Positions 25,719 through 37,586 of a stretch of DNA of 64,000 bases are shown one piece after another. The notes below the pieces were generated by a model. That model had not been told where the DNA came from. It saw nothing but the letters and a program-made list of their open reading frames with translations, and made no database searches. Source of the DNA: Siphonodentalium dalli (lineage: Eukaryota; Mollusca; Scaphopoda; Gadilida; Siphonodentaliidae); NCBI GenBank assembly GCA_032622095.1, contig CP136061.1, forward strand, positions 5,406,734 through 5,470,733, given 5' to 3'. A program made the position numbers and the translations under genes. The number at the start of each line of letters is the position of its first letter. Positions within the stretch are counted from its first letter, which is position 1.

Positions 25719-27130
25719 ATTTTTATTGCGTGCTCCAGATGGGAAGAGTGATTCGGACCGGAATATACCATTTATCAGTTTTTTGTCCCAACCGTTACCG
25801 ATCTACAGCATGGACAAGAAAATGACATATTTTTGGCGCCAATTCCAATGGGCTAATTGATGAGCAAGGTTAATGCAGGAGCGGGTATACTGGTATCTCA
25901 CAGGTAGCCCCCCGAAGTTTGATAGCTCTACTATAACAGAAACCTGCCCAACAGCGAGCGAGGTTCGGTGGGTTCAGACTTTTTGCAAATTCCAACAAAA
26001 ATCAAAGGGGGGAAATTCTCTAAAAAATGAAACATCGAGCTAAAAAATTTCTGAGTAGTGCATATGATAGATAGTATCCAAGCGCAACTTATTGATGTCT
26101 GCTTAATTGGCGCTAAGGTCGAAGGTTTACTCGTAGCGAGGCTTTATAATGTAAATAAGTTTTGTTAAGTGCTGTATCACTAAACTATTTTTCTCGCCAA
26201 ATCCGACCGGGTTAATGAAGGAGCGAGCTAATGCAGGAGCAGATACGTCGATATACTTCTGATAATATCCGAAAGTTTGACCGCTCTACTATCAAAGCAA
26301 CCTGACCAACGGAGAACTCGTGTTCAGGTGGGTTCAAATTGGCAAATTCCAACAAAAACCAAAAGTTGAAAAATACTTCAAAATATCAAATACGGAGTTA
26401 CAATTTTGCTGATGAGCGGGTGTGATAGGGGGTATCAACGCCCAACTCTGGTGCAATTTCTTAAGTTTCAGAGCAAAGGGTTTACTAGTGGCTACGCGAT
26501 ATAGCGTAATACGCACTACATGCAGATGAACACAGCCTGCCATAGATATATGGCAAAACTCGAAATTATCCAATATTCCCGTCAAATTCAAACAGGCTAA
26601 TGAAGGAGCGAGTGAAATGCGCTAGCAGGTACATCGGTATACAATAGATACATCCTGGAAGTTTGACTGTCGTTGTTTAAAAGCAATCCGTTTAACAGAG
26701 AGCTTGCATCGGTGTGGGTCGAGGCTTTCGGCAAATTCCGTGACATGTACTAACTTTTAAAATAAATGCGCAATGAGTTAATCAGGATTAAGTGCACGAT
26801 ATTACATGCATTCACATGTTAATAGGAAAATACCACCGGATGACTGTATACACTAGGACATTTATTAATATTAATATAATGCAGGGACAGGTACGTCGGT
26901 ATACTGTCAGATTGCCCGCAAATTTTGACCGCTCTGCTATAAAAGCAACCTGCCCAACGGAGAGCTCGGTTAGGAATGGTTCACACGTTTTGAAAAATTC
27001 CACCAAAACTCAATGGGAGGGGGGGTGGAATCTCGAATCCAGATAATGCAAAATTGACGAGTGGATGTGATGGGTAGTATCTATGTGCAACTTTAGTGCG
27101 ATTTTCTAAGTTTTTGAGCGAACGACTATA
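25719..27130 (+). repeat. S leader plus decayed S satellite monomers (spacer)
   Basis: A leader (TTTTTATTGCGTG... GGGAAGAGTGATT...GGACCGGAATATACC) precedes S monomers beginning near 25839 (CCAATTCCAATGGGC), 26197 (CCAAATCCGACCGGG) and 26583 (CAAATTCAAACAGGC). A further partial one follows, recognised by GGTACGTCGGTATACTGT near 26890. Spacings of 358 and 386 bp and many substitutions show long decay without homogenisation. No gene is visible. Confidence 0.75.
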
Positions 27131-27490
27131 GAATGTTGCACGGCCGTAGCATTATATTAATGATATATATCTTAAGACTTTCATGGCTTACAGTGGTATG
27201 TAGTATTTCGCTTATGTAGTGTGAGAGTGTTTGTTATAAATTAGCAGCCAGGGTTGTGGCGTATTGCATAATATTAGTATCATTATAACAATCGTAACAA
27301 GAGACTAAGGGCAGTAATCGCCACGACAGTTTTAACAAATAAATCCGCATATATCATTAATAATTACCAACAGGTCGAAATTCTGAACTTACAATCCATG
27401 TCTATGATCTTTTTCTCATTCATTTCTTTTAATTATTTAATATATAATTTCCATATAATATAAAGATTGTGTTCATTAAAAATTAAATAT
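27131..27490. other. AT-rich stretch, nothing recognised
   Basis: This 360 bp stretch has scattered TATAT and TTAAT runs. I find no repeat shared with the rest of the window, no coding frame and no RNA motif. Confidence 0.5.
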
Positions 27491-27491
27491 T

Positions 27492-27535
27492 CCATGGAAG
27501 TATAAAATTTCTGGCATTTCAGAAATTTAAATCCT
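27492..27535 (+). repeat. Variant left end with a different hairpin
   Basis: CCATGGAAGTATA (27492-27504) is followed at once by a perfect 9 bp inverted repeat, AAATTTCTG (27505) with CAGAAATTT (27520), and by CCTAG before (ATT)n. The terminal motif, a hairpin, CTAG and the ATT run come in the same order as at the standard left ends, but the hairpin sequence is unrelated. Confidence 0.7.
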
Positions 27536-27557
27536 AGTTATTATTATTATTATTATA

Positions 27558-27830
27558 CTGGACACTTTTCAGCGTCTTAATATCTGAAAGTACGAGGAGA
27601 AGCAAACTCAAAACTGGTATTTATGTTGCGGCTAACGAGTTCTAACTAATTGTCCGCATTTCCCCGATAAGTTATATCCCTTTATCTAAAACAAAACGTC
27701 ATTATACTTTATCGGAAATTATGAGGAGCACGGTATCCAAATTTTAATCATATGCGCACTTCGATATGCCCTATTGGGCACGTCATCAAAACTTGTAGAC
27801 GCGCTTTCCCTTCGAGGTTACCGACCATAG
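27558..27830 (+). repeat. Diverged, truncated A-family unit in the spacer
   Basis: It begins CTGGACACTTTTC after (ATT)n and keeps the two GAGTTA-type boxes (about 27669 and 27815, 146 bp apart). It stops at the second box (GGTTACCGACCATAG), where T-rich sequence and an S leader follow. Substitutions are far more numerous than between array A units, so it is an old copy. Confidence 0.8.
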
Positions 27831-27894
27831 GCATACACCTGACAATAAGATGTTTGCACGGAGGTGGTTTTTTATCTTTTCTTTTTTTCATTGG

Positions 27895-28430
27895 TTTTAA
27901 ATTTTTATCGCATATTGCGAATGGGAAGAGTGATTTGGACCGGATTGTTCCGCTTACAGGTTTTTTGTCCCAGCCGTTACCGATGAAAGTCTGGGTACAA
28001 AAATTCACATATGTCTCCTGCCAATGAAAGAGCAAGGTAATGTAGTAACAGGTACGTCCATATAATGTAGGTAGGCCCCTAAAGTATGACCACTCAGCAA
28101 TCTGACCAACGGAGAGTGCACGTCGGCATGGGTTGAGACTTTTGGAAAATACCACCGAAAATCGTAAAGGGAACAATTTGGCAAAATTCAATCATCGAGA
28201 TAAATCATTTTGACGACCGATTTTCTATTTTATTTTAGAGCGAACGGTTTACTCGTGACAGCGCTATATAACGTAAATACGTATATGTAAGTAGTGTACC
28301 ACTAACCTATTTTTGCCCAACATCCAACGAGCTCATGAAGGAGCGAGTTTAATGCCGGAACACGTACGTTTGTATACAGTTTGACAGCTCTACTATATAT
28401 GCAATCTGCCAAATGGAGAACTCGCGTTGG
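27895..28430 (+). repeat. Second S leader and monomer block (spacer)
   Basis: The leader (TTTTTATCGCATATTGCGAATGG... GGGAAGAGTGATTTGG) is followed by an S monomer from about 28020 (CCAATGAAAGAGCAAGG) and part of another from about 28318. Motifs such as GGTTTACTCGTGACAGCG and CTATATAACGTAAATA match S monomers elsewhere. Confidence 0.72.
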
Positions 28431-29012
28431 TGTTGGCATATTCCATTGCTCCAATGGCCAGTTAACATGCTAAGTACAAATTCAGTCACAATACTCAATC
28501 ATTTCCAAACAGCAGAAACAGATCTTAAAGATATCATTAAAAACGTACTATTTTCCACTTCCTGTTGTCATTTTGGCGGCCATTTTGGACCGGGAGATCC
28601 AGTTTTAACATAGAAAGGTGGCGTTATGTCTTATCTTCACAAAACTGTACACATGTGTATACATATGACAATATCTTCTCACTATAATAGCATCAAACTG
28701 ACTTAATGGAAATGGCAGCCATCTTGGACGCCATCTTGAATTACAAAAACATCTCAAAGAGGATTTTAGCGGATTTTGGATATCTTCCTCTTCAAAATGG
28801 TATACAAACCAACTTAGTCCAAATACTTTTGTAGGTCAAACCTTTTATCGACCAGACCATGCACGCTGTTTCGAACCATATGACAAAACCTTGCACGAGA
28901 GTTCTTATTTCGAAATGTCAATTCAAGTCTACCACCATATCAGGAAGCACCAGCATGTACTCATATGAAGTGGAACACACCTACACACAGTGCACACACA
29001 TGGGATGCCGAT
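28431..29012. other. Spacer segment with GCCATCTTG motifs, no gene
   Basis: Mostly unique sequence. It contains GGCGGCCATTTTGG (28575), GCAGCCATCTTGG (28715) and CGCCATCTTGAA (28729), whose complements resemble the CAAGATGGCGGC binding motif of YY1-type zinc-finger proteins. The flanks of the first two resemble each other weakly, suggesting an old duplication. The end of the segment resembles sequence before the left end at 43995 (GGAACACACCTA). Confidence 0.45.
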
Positions 29013-29053
29013 ACCACGGAAGTATATCTGATTACATGGAATCTGAACTCTAG
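29013..29053 (+). repeat. Left-end element before A2 (diverged)
   Basis: ACCACGGAAGTATA has one mismatch to the standard terminus. It is followed by ATCTGATTACATGG and a CTCTAG end before (ATT)n. The internal hairpin is weakened by the substitutions. Confidence 0.8.
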
Positions 29054-32000
29054 TTATTATTATTATTATACTACAGTATTTTTCAACGCCCAAATCTCGG
29101 AATGTATTAGTACTAGAAAACTCAAGTTTGGTAAGTATGTTGGGGTAAATGAGTTCTATGCCTTTGGCTCATAACGGATATTGTCCGCATTTACCCCGTA
29201 GAGTTATCTCCCTTTATATGAAAAAATGTCATTTTATTATCTCGGAAATTATAAGGAGCAGAGCATCGAAAATTGGACTGTATACACATCTCGATATGCC
29301 CTACTGCCCACGGGCATCAGAACTTGTGTCCGCGCTTTCCCTGAGGAGTTACCGCCCATAGTTGGCAAACCTCTATTTGATTGTACTCTGTTGTCCTCTT
29401 GTATCATTCCAGATAACTGCATGTGGTTTTCATAGTCGTGTTGACCGTTGTCAGTTTAGTCAGAGAAGGAAATTTTGACAGGGTCAGACATATATTTTGA
29501 CACTGGGGTGGGGGGCAAATTGTTTGCAAAATAAAATTTTGATTGACATTCATATATTTAAGTTTATGTATTTCCCGAACGAAAACAAACTCATACCGGA
29601 AAGGATTTTTGAAATCCGAGAAGAAATGCAAGAGTTACGGGCCCTCAAAGTTTGCAATTTGGGCCCATGTGCTTGTCCTCACATCTCCTCCGAAGATATC
29701 GAACATAGGATATCATCTGATACGCCAACGTGTGCGGACGGAAGAGAGCACGCGGTGGGCCAAATTTTGCCAGTGTCTGTTCATTATTGTGGGTCTGGGG
29801 AGGGGTGGTCCGTGGTACCAATTTTTAATTCTTCTCGGAATCAGATGAAACTTGGAATATAACATCTGCAACATCAGCCGATCTAGAAACTGGAAGAATT
29901 TCGAAAATCCATCGAAAACTAAAAGAATCGCGGGCCCTCAAACTTTGCAATTTTGGGCCCATGTGCTTGATAACACATCTCCTCCGAAGATATCGAACAT
30001 AGGATGTCATCTGATACGAAAATGCGTACGGACTGGAGACGGCACGCGGTGGGCCAAATTTTGCCAGTGTCGGTTCATTATTGTGGGTCTGGGGAGGGGT
30101 GGTCCGTGGTGCCGAATTTTAATTCTTCTCGGAATCAGATGAAACTTGGAATATAATATCTGCAACATCAGCCGATCTCGAAGCTGAAGACAGATCGTAA
30201 ATACGTTGGAAAATGGCGGAGATTTTGGCCGTACAAGTTTGAATTTGGGCCCATATGCTTTCCAATAATCAAAGTGTTATCCGTCTCCAAATCAGATGAA
30301 ATTTATACTATGCAATCTATGTCAGCCGCAAATCACAAAACTGGAAACAACTTTAAAATCCGTTGGAAACTGACGAAGTTACGGGGCCTCAAACTTAGCA
30401 GTTTGTGCCAGGGGTTGATGTTTTCCCAATCCCGTCACCCAATTTCGAGGCAGGGGTGGGGTCACGTCCAAACACTTGAGATCAACCTACACATATTAGG
30501 ACAACATATAATCACCATACTTCATATTTTCCGTCCATAAACTGCGATTCTTTCCACTCATGATTGATCCTATTATTATACTTCCATGGTGTAACCAAGG
30601 AAGTATATTGTTTTTCTACTGCGGCCGTTTTCTGTTTAATTGGAAATACTCAGAAACTAATGGGAGGAGGACCGCGAAATCTCTAGCGAATGAAGGCATC
30701 TAAGGTCTACTAAAAATAATGGTATCCGGATGTTGGTCCAATATCTTTTAACAGAGTTATGGCCCTTTTTCGATTATTTTTCATTATTATTATTATTATT
30801 ATACTACAGTATTTTTCAACGCCCAAATCTCGGAATGTATTAGTACTAGAAAACTCAAGTTTGGTAAGTATGTTGGGGTAAATGAGTTCTATGCCTTTGG
30901 CTCATAACGGATATTGTCCGCATTTACCCCGTAGAGTTATCTCCCTTTATATGAAAAAATGTCATTTTATTATCTCGGAAATTATAAGGAGCAGAGCATC
31001 GAAAATTGGACTGTATACACATCTCGATATGCCCTACTGCCCACGGGCATCAGAACTTGTGTCCGCGCTTTCCCTGAGGAGTTACCGCCCATAGTTGGCA
31101 AACCTCTATTTGATTGTACTCTGTTGTCCTCTTGTATCATTCCAGATAACTGCATGTGGTTTTCATAGTCGTGTTGACCGTTGTCAGTTTAGTCAGAGAA
31201 GGAAATTTTGACAGGGTCAGACATATATTTTGACACTGGGGTGGGGGGCAAATTGTTTGCAAAATAAAATTTTGATTGACATTCATATATTTAAGTTTAT
31301 GTATTTCCCGAACGAAAACAAACTCATACCGGAAAGGATTTTTGAAATCCGAGAAGAAATGCAAGAGTTACGGGCCCTCAAAGTTTGCAATTTGGGCCCA
31401 TGTGCTTGTCCTCACATCTCCTCCGAAGATATCGAACATAGGATATCATCTGATACGCCAACGTGTGCGGACGGAAGAGAGCACGCGGTGGGCCAAATTT
31501 TGCCAGTGTCTGTTCATTATTGTGGGTCTGGGGAGGGGTGGTCCGTGGTACCAATTTTTAATTCTTCTCGGAATCAGATGAAACTTGGAATATAACATCT
31601 GCAACATCAGCCGATCTAGAAACTGGAAGAATTTCGAAAATCCATCGAAAACTAAAAGAATCGCGGGCCCTCAAACTTTGCAATTTTGGGCCCATGTGCT
31701 TGATAACACATCTCCTCCGAAGATATCGAACATAGGATGTCATCTGATACGAAAATGCGTACGGACTGGAGACGGCACGCGGTGGGCCAAATTTTGCCAG
31801 TGTCGGTTCATTATTGTGGGTCTGGGGAGGGGTGGTCCGTGGTGCCGAATTTTAATTCTTCTCGGAATCAGATGAAACTTGGAATATAATATCTGCAACA
31901 TCAGCCGATCTCGAAGCTGAAGACAGATCGTAAATACGTTGGAAAATGGCGGAGATTTTGGCCGTACAAGTTTGAATTTGGGCCCATATGCTTTCCAATA

Positions 32001-33163
32001 ATCAAAGTGTTATCCGTCTCCAAATCAGATGAAATTTATACTATGCAATCTATGTCAGCCGCAAATCACAAAACTGGAAACAACTTTAAAATCCGTTGGA
32101 AACTGACGAAGTTACGGGGCCTCAAACTTAGCAGTTTGTGCCAGGGGTTGATGTTTTCCCAATCCCGTCACCCAATTTCGAGGCAGGGGTGGGGTCACGT
32201 CCAAACACTTGAGATCAACCTACACATATTAGGACAACATATAATCACCATACTTCATATTTTCCGTCCATAAACTGCGATTCTTTCCACTCATGATTGA
32301 TCCTATTATTATACTTCCATGGTGTAACCAAGGAAGTATATTGTTTTTCTACTGCGGCCGTTTTCTGTTTAATTGGAAATACTCAGAAACTAATGGGAGG
32401 AGGACCGCGAAATCTCTAGCGAATGAAGGCATCTAAGGTCTACTAAAAATAATGGTATCCGGATGTTGGTCCAATATCTTTTAACAGAGTTATGGCCCTT
32501 TTTCGATTATTTTTCATTATTATTATTATTATTATACTACAGTATTTTTCAACGCCCAAATCTCGGAATGTATTAGTACTAGAAAACTCAAGTTTGGTAA
32601 GTATGTTGGGGTAAATGAGTTCTATGCCTTTGGCTCATAACGGATATTGTCCGCATTTACCCCGTAGAGTTATCTCCCTTTATATGAAAAAATGTCATTT
32701 TATTATCTCGGAAATTATAAGGAGCAGAGCATCGAAAATTGGACTGTATACACATCTCGATATGCCCTACTGCCCACGGGCATCAGAACTTGTGTCCGCG
32801 CTTTCCCTGAGGAGTTACCGCCCATAGTTGGCAAACCTCTATTTGATTGTACTCTGTTGTCCTCTTGTATCATTCCAGATAACTGCATGTGGTTTTCATA
32901 GTCGTGTTGACCGTTGTCAGTTTAGTCAGAGAAGGAAATTTTGACAGGGTCAGACATATATTTTGACACTGGGGTGGGGGGCAAATTGTTTGCAAAATAA
33001 AATTTTGATTGACATTCATATATTTAAGTTTATGTATTTCCCGAACGAAAACAAACTCATACCGGAAAGGATTTTTGAAATCCGAGAAGAAATGCAAGAG
33101 TTACGGGCCCTCAAAGTTTGCAATTTGGGCCCATGTGCTTGTCCTCACATCTCCTCCGAAGAT
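29054..33163 (+). repeat. Array A2: two full A units and a partial
   Basis: Units at 29071-30803 and 30804-32536 (1733 bp each, type a) and a 627 bp partial at 32537-33163 ending at GAAGAT. Both internal junctions carry a single hairpin module (30577, 32310). Unlike A3-A6 the array starts directly with type a. Confidence 0.96.
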
Positions 33164-35590
33164 TCAGATTATGCTACACGCGAAACGGAGATGACTTTTG
33201 GGAAATCCAGAGTCCAAAACGGATCCAAATCGACCTGTCCCAGAAAAGTCGTTCATTTTGTTTTCACTTTTTGAAAAAGGCTCCAATATTTCAACCAAAA
33301 CTTTTGGACTTAGAACATTATTTTTTTCTCAGTCAAGTGAAAAGAGCTCTTCAAAATAATTCCGCTTATATATATAATATATATTATCTATATATACGCC
33401 AAAAATTTGTCACTCCCCTCTCTCCTTCCTCCGGCTACCCCATCCTCCGTGGGATGGAACCTACCTCCGATTCGAATACACCCGTCTTGCCGCGGGCCAG
33501 TCTCATTCCTCTACCAGAGAACTGATAGAACGCCCGTCGAATTCCAACAATCATTTCCAGAGTGCTATATTGGTATGAGTTCATATCGGAGCCGTTATAA
33601 AGCAAATAACTTGGATTTTAATATAAACCCACCTATTCGTAAATTGTGTAGCCCATGGTGTGTGGTAAATTATCATTTTATCGTGTATAGTGTGTCATGA
33701 GCTATCTGCGTGCGTGCATTTCACTTTTGTATTTTCTTTCGCATCTTCAACGCACTGCATATCATATACAACCAAACAAAATACAAACATTACATTAATT
33801 TGATCACACAAGACTTCGTTATATGGTGTATATTTCTACTAACGTAATGACGACGTATAGCCAATTATTCCATTTGCGATAACAACGATAAACACATAGA
33901 AACATGCAAACATCATCAGTTTCGTAAGATCAATTTGTATATTGTTTATATTCTAGTTATTTATCGAATATAAAAAGCATCTTTACATTATCTTTAGTTT
34001 GGTATTATTCGTATTTGATGATTAAAATACACCAAAACATGTTAAAAATAAAAAATAAAAAAAGATAATTTGACGGGATTCGAACTCACGTCGCAATAAA
34101 ACACAAACTGAATGTTTGACGCTCTCTCCACTCGGCTACGCACTGCGCTGTTAATTTATAAGAAAATATATTAGTATTAAATATGTAGGCATATAACTGT
34201 GTATATTTAAACTTTATATCCAAACTGATTGAAATCGAATATAAAAAGCATCTTTACATTATCTTTAGTTTGGTATTATTCGTATTTGATGATTAAAATA
34301 CACCAAAACATGTTAAAAATAAAAAATAAAAAAAGATAATTTGACGGGATTCGAACTCACGTCGCAATAAAAACACAAACTGAAGGTTTGACGCTCTGAC
34401 CACTCGACTACGCACTGCGCTATTAATTTATAAGAAAATATATTAGTATTAAATATATAGGCATATAACTGTGTATATTTAAACTTTATATCCAAACTGA
34501 TTGAAATGCGTGACTATATATATATATACCCCTTTCCGCTATACGGGGAACAGGAAAATGCACCTATTCTTCCCACCAAATCCAAAAGGGCTAATTAAAG
34601 ACCAAGGTAATGCCGTAGCAGGTACATTTGGATATTCTATTCACGCCCCCCCCCCCCAAATCTTGACCGCTATACTTCAAATTCAAACATCGAGAATTTT
34701 TTTTTTGACGACTACATCTGATAGCTAGTGTTCACGCGCATCTAGAGCGCAATTTTCTAATTTTCAGATGGAACGGAACGGTTTACTCGTGACAACGCTA
34801 TATATCATAAATATGTATACTTCTGTAGTCTATCACTAGCCGATTTTTAGCCCCAAATCCAAACGGGCCGATGTAGGAGCGAGTTTAATGCGGTGGTACA
34901 TAAGCCGGTATACTGTAGGTATGACTCTAAAATTTGACCTCTCTAATATAAACGCAACCTGCTCAAGGGAGTGTTTGTGTCGGGTGGGTTCAGATTTGGA
35001 AAATTCCACCGAAGATCAAATGGGCAAAATTACTCCGAAAATCATATATTGAGATAAAAACTTTTCGATGAGTGGATGTGATAAGTAGTATATAAACGCA
35101 AGATTAGTACACTTTTTAATGATTTATATTGAACGGTTTAACCCTGGTAGCGTATAACGTTGTGACGGGTGATATATATTACTCAAATTCAAACCCTCTC
35201 TTCATGACGCAAATTCAAACGGACTTAGCAAGAAGCAAGGCAAATGCATGAATATGCTCACCGATATACTATATAGGTATGTCCGCTCTACTGTAAAAGT
35301 AACATATTGTCACGATTTGACCTGTCCAAAACACTCCCCGGACAAAAGTTTTCCTAGGTATAAAATTTCGTCGAAATCCGATCGTTTTACTCGATTTGAC
35401 CTTGAACTTACCATTTCGAATGTCAATGTCAGGTCGGGGTCACGACTTGACCCGCCCAAAAGACTCCACGGACAAAAGTACCCCTAGGTATCAAATTTCG
35501 TGGAAATCCGCATGTTTTACCCGATTTGACCTTCGATTGATCATTTTGAAGGCCAAGGTCAGGTCGGGATGGGATGGGATGGGATGGAAT
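33164..35590 (+). repeat. Block B2
   Basis: Near-identical to B1. It has the tRNA-related pair (33964-34505), S satellite (34576-35310) with a run of 12 C at 34646-34657 (9 in B1), the ~129 bp duplication (35311-35568) and a GGGAT run. No gene seen. Confidence 0.94.
33964..34505 (-). repeat. Tandem pair of tRNA-derived SINE-like repeats (B2)
   Basis: Same 271 bp dimer as in B1, with tRNA-like heads at 34066-34145 and 34337-34417. Confidence 0.75.
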
Positions 35591-35631
35591 ACCATGGAAG
35601 TATATCTGATTCCATGGAATCTGACCTCTAG
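35591..35631 (+). repeat. Left-end element before A3
   Basis: Identical to the copy before array C: ACCATGGAAGTATA terminus, CCATGGA/TCCATGG inverted repeat and CTCTAG before (ATT)n. Confidence 0.88.
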
Positions 35632-37154
35632 TTATTATTATTATTATACTACAGTATTTTTCAACGCCCAAATCTCGGAATGTATTAGTACTAGAAAACA
35701 CAAGTTTGGTAAGTATGTTGGGGTAAATGAGTTCTATGCCTTTGGCTCATAACGGATATTGTCCGCATTTACCCCGTGGAGTTATCTCCCTTTATATGAA
35801 AAAATGTCATTTTATTATCTCGGAAATTATAAGGAGCAGAGCATTGAAAATTGGACTGTATGCACATCTCGATATGCCCTACTGCCCACGGGCATCAGAA
35901 CTTGTGTCCGCGCTTTCCCTGAGGAGTTACCGCCCATAGTTGGCAAACCTCTATTTGATTGTACTCTGTTGTCCTCTTGTATCATTCCAGATAACTGCAT
36001 GTGGTTTTCATAGTCGTGTTGACCGTTGTCAGTTTAGTCAGAGAAGGAAATTTTGACAGGGTCGGACATATATTTTGACACTGGGGGTGGGGGGCAAATT
36101 GTTTGCAAAATAAAATTTGATTGACATTCATATATTTAAGTTTATGTATTTCCCGAACGAAAACAAACTCATACCGGAAAGGATTTTTGAAATCCGAGAA
36201 GAAATGCAAGAGTTACGGGCCCTCAAAGTTTGCAATTTGGGCCCATGTGCTTGATAACACATCTCCTCCGAAGATGTCGAAGTTTGGATGTCAGCTGATA
36301 CGCCAACGTGTGCGGACGGAAGAGGGCACGCGGTGGGCCAAATTTTGCCAGTGTCGGTTCATTATTGTGGGTCTGGGGAGGGGTGGTCCGTGGTACCAAT
36401 TTTTAATTCTTCTCGGAATCAGATGAAACTTGGAATATAACATCTGCAACATCAGCCGATCTAGAAACTGGAAAAATTTCGAAAATCCATCGAAAACTAA
36501 AAGAATCGCGGGCCCTCAAACTTTGCAATTTTGGGCCCATGTGCTTGATAACACATCTCCTCCGAAGATATCGAACATAGGATGTCATCTGATACGAAAA
36601 TGCGTACGGACTGGAGACGGCACGCGGTGGGCCAAATTTTGCCAGTGTCGGTTCATTATTGTGGGTCTGGGGAGGGGTGGTCCGTGGTGCCGAATTTTAA
36701 TTCTTCTCGGAATCAGATGAAACTTGGAATATAATATCTGCAACATCAGCCGATCTCGAAGCTGAACACAGATCGTAAATACGTTGGAAAATGGCGGAGA
36801 TTTTGGCCGTACAAGTTTGAATTTGGGCCCATATGCTTTCCAATAATCAAAGTGTTATCCGTCTCCAAATCAGATGAAATTTATACTATGCAATCTATGT
36901 CAGCCGCAAATCACAAAACTGGAAACAACTTTAAAATCCGTTGGAAACTGACGAAGTTACGGGGCCTCAAACTTAGCAGTTTGTGCCAGGGGTTGATGTT
37001 TTCCCAATCCCGTCACCCAATTTCGAGGCAGGGGTGGGGTCACGTCCAAACACTTGAGATCAACCTACACATATTAGGACAACATATAATCACCATACTT
37101 CATATTTTCCGTCCATAAACTGCGATTCTTTCCACTCATGATTGATCCTATTAT

Positions 37155-37586
37155 TATACTTCCATGGTGTAACCAAGGAAGTATATTGTTTTTCTACTGC
37201 GGCCGTTTTCTGTTTAATTGGAAATACTCAGAAACTAATGGGAGGAGGACCGCGAAATCTCTAGCGAATGAAGGCATCTAAGGTCTACTAAAAATAATGG
37301 TATCCGGATGTTGGTCCAATATCTTTTAACAGAGTTATGGCCCTTTTTCGATTATTTTTCATTATTATTATACTTCCATGGTGTAACCAAGGAAGTATAT
37401 TGTTTTTCTACTGCGGCCGTTTTCTGTTTAATTGGAAATACTCAAAAACTAATGGGAGGAGGACCGCGAAATCTCTAGCGAATGAAGGCATCTAAGGTCT
37501 ACTAAAAATAATGGTATCCGGATGTTGGTCCAATATCTTTTGACAGAGTTATGGCCCTTTTTCGATTATTTTTCATTATTATTATA
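37155..37586 (+). repeat. Doubled 3' hairpin module (b to c junction, A3)
   Basis: Palindromes at 37155 and 37369, 214 bp apart. The second module carries CTCAAAAACTAATG and CTTTTGACAG, matching the module at the end of the type c unit (about 39440-39560). The first carries CTCAGAAACTAATG and CTTTTAACAG, as in type b units. Confidence 0.93.

Noticed and set aside
27748-28191. 147-codon minus-strand frame, the longest in the window
   Set aside because: It runs across the join between a truncated A-family unit and S satellite sequence, has no known domain and no support from other S copies.
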